DNA from: DATFYM01 sp035315065 | GTDB lineage: Bacteria > Acidobacteriota > Terriglobia > UBA7540 | DNA length: 15,859 nt | Assembly: GCA_035315065.1 (NCBI GenBank) | Contig: DATFYM010000021.1 | Location: 1-15,859 of the forward strand | Direction: 5' to 3' | Shown here: positions 13,609 through 15,859 of the stretch, piece after piece | Position numbering within the stretch: position 1 is the stretch's first letter | Layout: each line of letters opens with the position of its first letter | The notes under the pieces: model-generated | Databases searched by the model: none | The model's input: the letters and a program-made list of their open reading frames with translations, nothing else | Told to the model about the DNA's origin: nothing | Position numbers and translations under genes: made by a program

Positions 13609-13622
13609 GGCGCAAGGGCGCC
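13609..13622. terminator. Small hairpin downstream of selB
   Basis: GGCGC-AAGG-GCGCC, a five-pair GC stem with a four-base loop, 54 bases after the selB stop. No T tract follows. It may help end the transcript together with element D. Confidence 0.3.
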
Positions 13623-13648
13623 GTGAATAGTTACGAGGGAGCTTCCAT

Positions 13649-13763
13649 CACAGAGACACGGAGACACGGAGAGAAATGGGGAATATCGGGAAGCAGACGA
13701 CGTCTTTATGTGACCCTCATTGTCCTCTCTGTGTCTCCGTGCCTCTGTGCTTAATCTTCACAC
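13649..13763. repeat. Mirrored octamer element D between convergent selB and maf
   Basis: Left arm 13649-13674: tandem octamers ACACGGAG-type (CACAGAG, ACACGGAG twice). Right arm 13724-13750: CTCTGTGT, CTCCGTGC, CTCTGTGC. The arms are complementary at about 22 of 24 positions. The roughly 50-base centre holds AGACG-A-CGTCT (13695-13705). The outer right boundary (13751-13763), read on the minus strand, is GTGTGAAGATTAA, matching the outer boundary of element A at 12 of 13 bases. It lies between two gene 3' ends and would be transcribed as a strong hairpin from either side. Confidence 0.8.
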
Positions 13764-13789
13764 GTTTTAAGCGGCGCGGACTCCGAGGC

Positions 13790-14401
13790 TCACTGAGGCA
13801 AGAACGGCTTGAGCAGGCCGTAAACGAGAGCGATAGGCAGCCCGACCACGTTGAAGTAGCAGCCCTCGATGCGAGTGACGAACCGGGAGGCAAGGCCTTG
13901 GATCGCATAGGCTCCTGCTTTGTCGAAAGGCTCGCCGCTTCGGACGTAGCCGTAGATTTCATGGTCGTCAAGGCGGCGAAAGGTGACCAACGTCGTTTCC
14001 TGGTCGAGCGCCTCCACCCGGTCAGGCGGGCGCGCCAAGCACACACCCGTGATGACGCGATGAGAGCGCCCGGAGAGCAGGCGAAGCATTCGCGCCGCGT
14101 CTTCGGCGTCACGAGGCTTGCCCAGAATCTCGCCTTCGACGACCACCTCCGTGTCAGCGCCCAGCACGATGGCGTCGCCGAACACGTCGCCGCACAAGTC
14201 GTTAGTCGCGCCGGGTGGCGGCGTGACCACAGCTGCCACCGCGAGGGCTTTGTCGCGCGCCGTCCGGCGGACGTAGCTTTCGGGAGTCTCGTTGGGAAGC
14301 TGAGCCTCCTCCACGCCGCTCACAAGCACGTCGAAGGCAAACCCAGCTTCGCGCAAGACAGTCTGCCGGCGAGGCGAGCTGGAAGCCAGGATCAAGCGCA
14401 T
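13790..14401 (-). CDS. maf: Maf-family nucleoside triphosphate pyrophosphatase
   Basis: 203-residue house-cleaning enzyme that hydrolyses non-canonical or modified NTPs (dTTP/UTP or m7GTP class) to monophosphates. Seen: N-terminal ASSSPRR (6-12), RTARDKALAVA, GADTEVVVEGEILGKP (81-96; D83 as likely general base/metal ligand), LSGRSHRVITGVCLA, and SGEPFDKAGAYAIQG near the C-terminus. All motifs are intact. A loop of about 14 residues (PPPGATNDLCGDVFG, 61-75) is inserted before the GADT strand, where homologues are usually shorter. It is convergent with selB across element D. The start ATG 14401 lies nine bases after a perfect TATAAT, so the transcript is probably leaderless. An IS element ends 73 bases upstream. 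Confidence 0.95.
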   Translation of the reverse strand: MRLILASSSPRRQTVLREAGFAFDVLVSGVEEAQLPNETPESYVRRTARDKALAVAAVVTPPPGATNDLCGDVFGDAIVLGADTEVVVEGEILGKPRDAEDAARMLRLLSGRSHRVITGVCLARPPDRVEALDQETTLVTFRRLDDHEIYGYVRSGEPFDKAGAYAIQGLASRFVTRIEGCYFNVVGLPIALVYGLLKPFLPQ

Positions 14402-14410
14402 GACGACACA

Positions 14411-14416
14411 ATTATA
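14411..14416 (-). promoter_or_regulatory. -10 box of maf
   Basis: Perfect TATAAT on the minus strand, nine bases before the maf ATG. No good -35 is seen at 16-18 bases upstream (CGAATT/GCGAAT). A start point six to eight bases downstream would leave almost no 5' leader, and no Shine-Dalgarno precedes the ATG. Confidence 0.5.
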
Positions 14417-14477
14417 GGTCGGATCGACGGAGGAATTCGCCCTGCTCGACTGAGCCCAGGTTTGAGCACCTTACTAG

Positions 14478-14493
14478 TATTACTATGTTAAGT
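14478..14493 (+). repeat. Left terminal inverted repeat of the IS
   Basis: TATTACTATGTTAAGT; differs from the other end at one base. It lies just inside the CTAG duplication, at the transposase 3' end. Confidence 0.9.
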
Positions 14494-14500
14494 GGTGTCG

Positions 14501-15799
14501 TCACAAATTCGCTTGAACTTCGTTCCGCAGAAGGGACAGAGTCCGCTCCATCTCACCAACCAAGGCTGGATCGTGTGGAGAATCTGTTCCCACGTCGCAC
14601 CAGAAGTTTTTTTTACGGCGCAAGTAGACGATCAAGATAAATAGGTAAGCCACGGCAGAAAGCACCAGATGATGATGAAAGCCTCGCCAAGAGCGACCTT
14701 CGAAATGATCCAATCCCAAGTCATCCTTGGAGCGCTGGAAGTATTGTTCGATATGCCAGCGGGAGCGGCTCAGTTTCAGGCAACGGGCTTTGGTGGGCGG
14801 GCGGTGGAGATGGGCCAAGTAATAGTGGTAGGGCTCGGCGTCCCCCGCCGGCCAGTCCACCACCAGCCAGACTTTTTCCAGTTCGCCCCCCGTGTGGCGC
14901 AAGTCGTGTTGCAGAAAAACTGGGCGCCAAGCCAGACGCGTGCGCCGGGTTCGCCCGCCCGCCGTCACCCAAGCGCACTTCTTCCACTCCTCCTCCGGGA
15001 TTCTGCCGGTCAACTCGGCCAAGGTCGCGGCAGCAGGTTCCCCGTCACAGACGTAGCGCCGCACCCGCTTCACTTCGGTGCGAACCTCGTAATCCCAGCC
15101 CTTGAGCGCTGCCCCCTCGACTTGCAAAAAAAACTCCAGGCCCAACGCGCGTACCCCGGCGCGAAAGGCCGCGTTGTTGCCGTACGCACTATCCCCCAAG
15201 ACGGGCGCCGCCGGCACTCCGTCGCGCTGGGCTTGGCGAAGGATCTCCAGTGCCAGTTCCGGCTTGGTAGCAAACTCCACCTCCTCCGGAACTCCTGCGG
15301 CTTGGCAACGTTGCCGATCCCCGGTCCAACTCTCGGGCAGATACAGCCGCCCGCCCACCGGCGCGGCGATCCACCCGTCGCTCACCACCACTTCCACGCT
15401 CACTTGGCAGTTGGCCTGCTTGCCCACGGCGCCACAGTATTGGTGCGACACTCCCACCGAGTGCGAGCCCTGCTTGACCCAGCCGGTCTCGTCCACCACC
15501 CAAGCCTCCAGCGGTTCCAAATGGGGAATGATCTCCTGGCGGATCACCCGCCACAACGCTTCCTCGCTCCAGGGGCTGTCGGTAATGAACTGTTGCAGGC
15601 TTTGCGAGTCCACGCCCAGCCGCTCCGCCATGGGGATGATCGATTTACGCTGACCCGGTACCAGCAACCCCTCCACGTATCGCGTCGCAGCCACGCGCCG
15701 CTCGCTTCGACCGAGCCCCGCAACGAGGGGATTCAGGAACTCAAGCAATTGGGTCACGCTTTCTTTCCAAAGCTTGGCATTCCACGGTATGGGCTCCAT
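14501..15799 (-). CDS. IS701-family-like DDE transposase
   Basis: 432 residues, full length. Catalytic triad in an IS4/IS701-type layout: D103 in WVVDETGWVKQG, D203 in VLGDSAYGNNAAFR, and E351 in RWHIEQYFQRSKDDLGL (a Y..R..K-like signature). An N-terminal helical segment (RRVAATRYVEGLLVPGQRKS, AERLGVDSQSLQQF) fits the DNA-binding part of this family. A hydrophobic stretch, HHHLVLSAVAYLFILIVYL, follows the triad, as is common. The ATG at 15799 is 57 bases from the right end of the element; an AGAGGA site lies rather far upstream. No frameshift, so no programmed -1 product is needed. Confidence 0.93.
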   Translation of the reverse strand: MEPIPWNAKLWKESVTQLLEFLNPLVAGLGRSERRVAATRYVEGLLVPGQRKSIIPMAERLGVDSQSLQQFITDSPWSEEALWRVIRQEIIPHLEPLEAWVVDETGWVKQGSHSVGVSHQYCGAVGKQANCQVSVEVVVSDGWIAAPVGGRLYLPESWTGDRQRCQAAGVPEEVEFATKPELALEILRQAQRDGVPAAPVLGDSAYGNNAAFRAGVRALGLEFFLQVEGAALKGWDYEVRTEVKRVRRYVCDGEPAAATLAELTGRIPEEEWKKCAWVTAGGRTRRTRLAWRPVFLQHDLRHTGGELEKVWLVVDWPAGDAEPYHYYLAHLHRPPTKARCLKLSRSRWHIEQYFQRSKDDLGLDHFEGRSWRGFHHHLVLSAVAYLFILIVYLRRKKNFWCDVGTDSPHDPALVGEMERTLSLLRNEVQANL

Positions 15800-15839
15800 G
15801 CGCCCATGCTAAATCCTCTGCAGGAGAAATGCAACAACG

Positions 15840-15855
15840 ACTTAACATAGTCATA
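15840..15855 (-). repeat. Right terminal inverted repeat of the IS
   Basis: Read on the minus strand: TATGACTATGTTAAGT, the partner of the left repeat with one mismatch at position 4. It lies upstream of the transposase start. Confidence 0.9.
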
Positions 15856-15859
15856 CTAG

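Larger units (their letters stand above)
14474..15859. mobile_element. Complete IS701-family-like insertion sequence with target duplication
   Basis: A 1378-base element (14478-15855) encodes one DDE transposase. Its 16-base terminal inverted repeats match at 15 of 16 positions. It is flanked on both sides by CTAG (14474-14477 and 15856-15859), which fits the 4-base YTAR target duplication known for IS701-type elements. Reading frame and both ends are intact, so it may still be active. The right CTAG is the last four bases of the window. Confidence 0.9.

Noticed and set aside
13555..13648. tRNA-Sec next to selB
   Set aside because: No cloverleaf or CCA end could be found; only a small GC hairpin is present.
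14669..15850. 393-codon plus-strand open frame opposite the transposase
   Set aside because: Antisense shadow; the transposase carries the DDE motifs and the IS is otherwise single-gene.

Overview
The window is GC-rich bacterial DNA with tightly packed genes. Taken together, the features fit a soil-type Acidobacteriota genome. These are an acidobacterial-looking secreted protein built on FLD..H / HP / NP motifs, a leucine-degradation cluster, a selB gene, and intergenic spaces filled with short tandem 7-mers and 8-mers. The assignment is inference from protein flavour and repeat style; no rRNA or other phylogenetic marker is present.

Layout. (1) 1-1226, minus: L-fucose/arabinose-isomerase-like gene, cut by the window edge and carrying two single-base, mutually compensating frameshifts. 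(2) 1541-2704, plus: Rieske non-haem iron oxygenase. (3) 2975-3340, plus: small secreted HP-repeat protein, facing the next block across a long hairpin. (4) 8206-3414, minus: apparent operon for the end of leucine/isovalerate breakdown, with a methylcrotonyl-CoA carboxylase-type carboxyltransferase, an HMG-CoA lyase and a crotonase that probably acts as methylglutaconyl-CoA hydratase. A PD-(D/E)XK nuclease-like gene sits between the lyase and the crotonase. (5) 8384-8731, minus: STAS-domain anti-sigma factor antagonist. (6) 9120-9872, plus: HAD phosphatase of phosphoglycolate-phosphatase type. (7) 10307-11458, plus: exported HEAT-like repeat protein. (8) 11638-13554, plus: SelB, the selenocysteine-specific elongation factor. 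(9) 13790-14401, minus: Maf nucleotide pyrophosphatase. (10) 14478-15855: complete IS701-like insertion sequence with 16-bp terminal inverted repeats and a CTAG target duplication; its right duplication coincides with the window end.

How they work together. Carboxyltransferase, hydratase and lyase would convert 3-methylcrotonyl-CoA through methylglutaconyl-CoA and HMG-CoA to acetoacetate plus acetyl-CoA. The biotin carboxylase subunit and isovaleryl-CoA dehydrogenase are not in the window. SelB implies that the genome makes selenoproteins, but no selA, selD, tRNA-Sec or selenoprotein was seen here.

The most unusual signal is not a gene. At least five spacers between 8.28 and 13.77 kb hold degenerate tandem 7-mers or 8-mers, mostly arranged as two arms in opposite orientation with a short central spacer. 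The clearest is 11454-11637, where the whole space between the HEAT-protein stop codon and the selB start codon can be parsed into 24 heptamers. Two octamer elements, 3.7 kb apart, share an outer boundary sequence. They look like dispersed mirrored micro-arrays, resembling cyanobacterial STRR heptamers but built as hairpins, mostly just 3' of genes.
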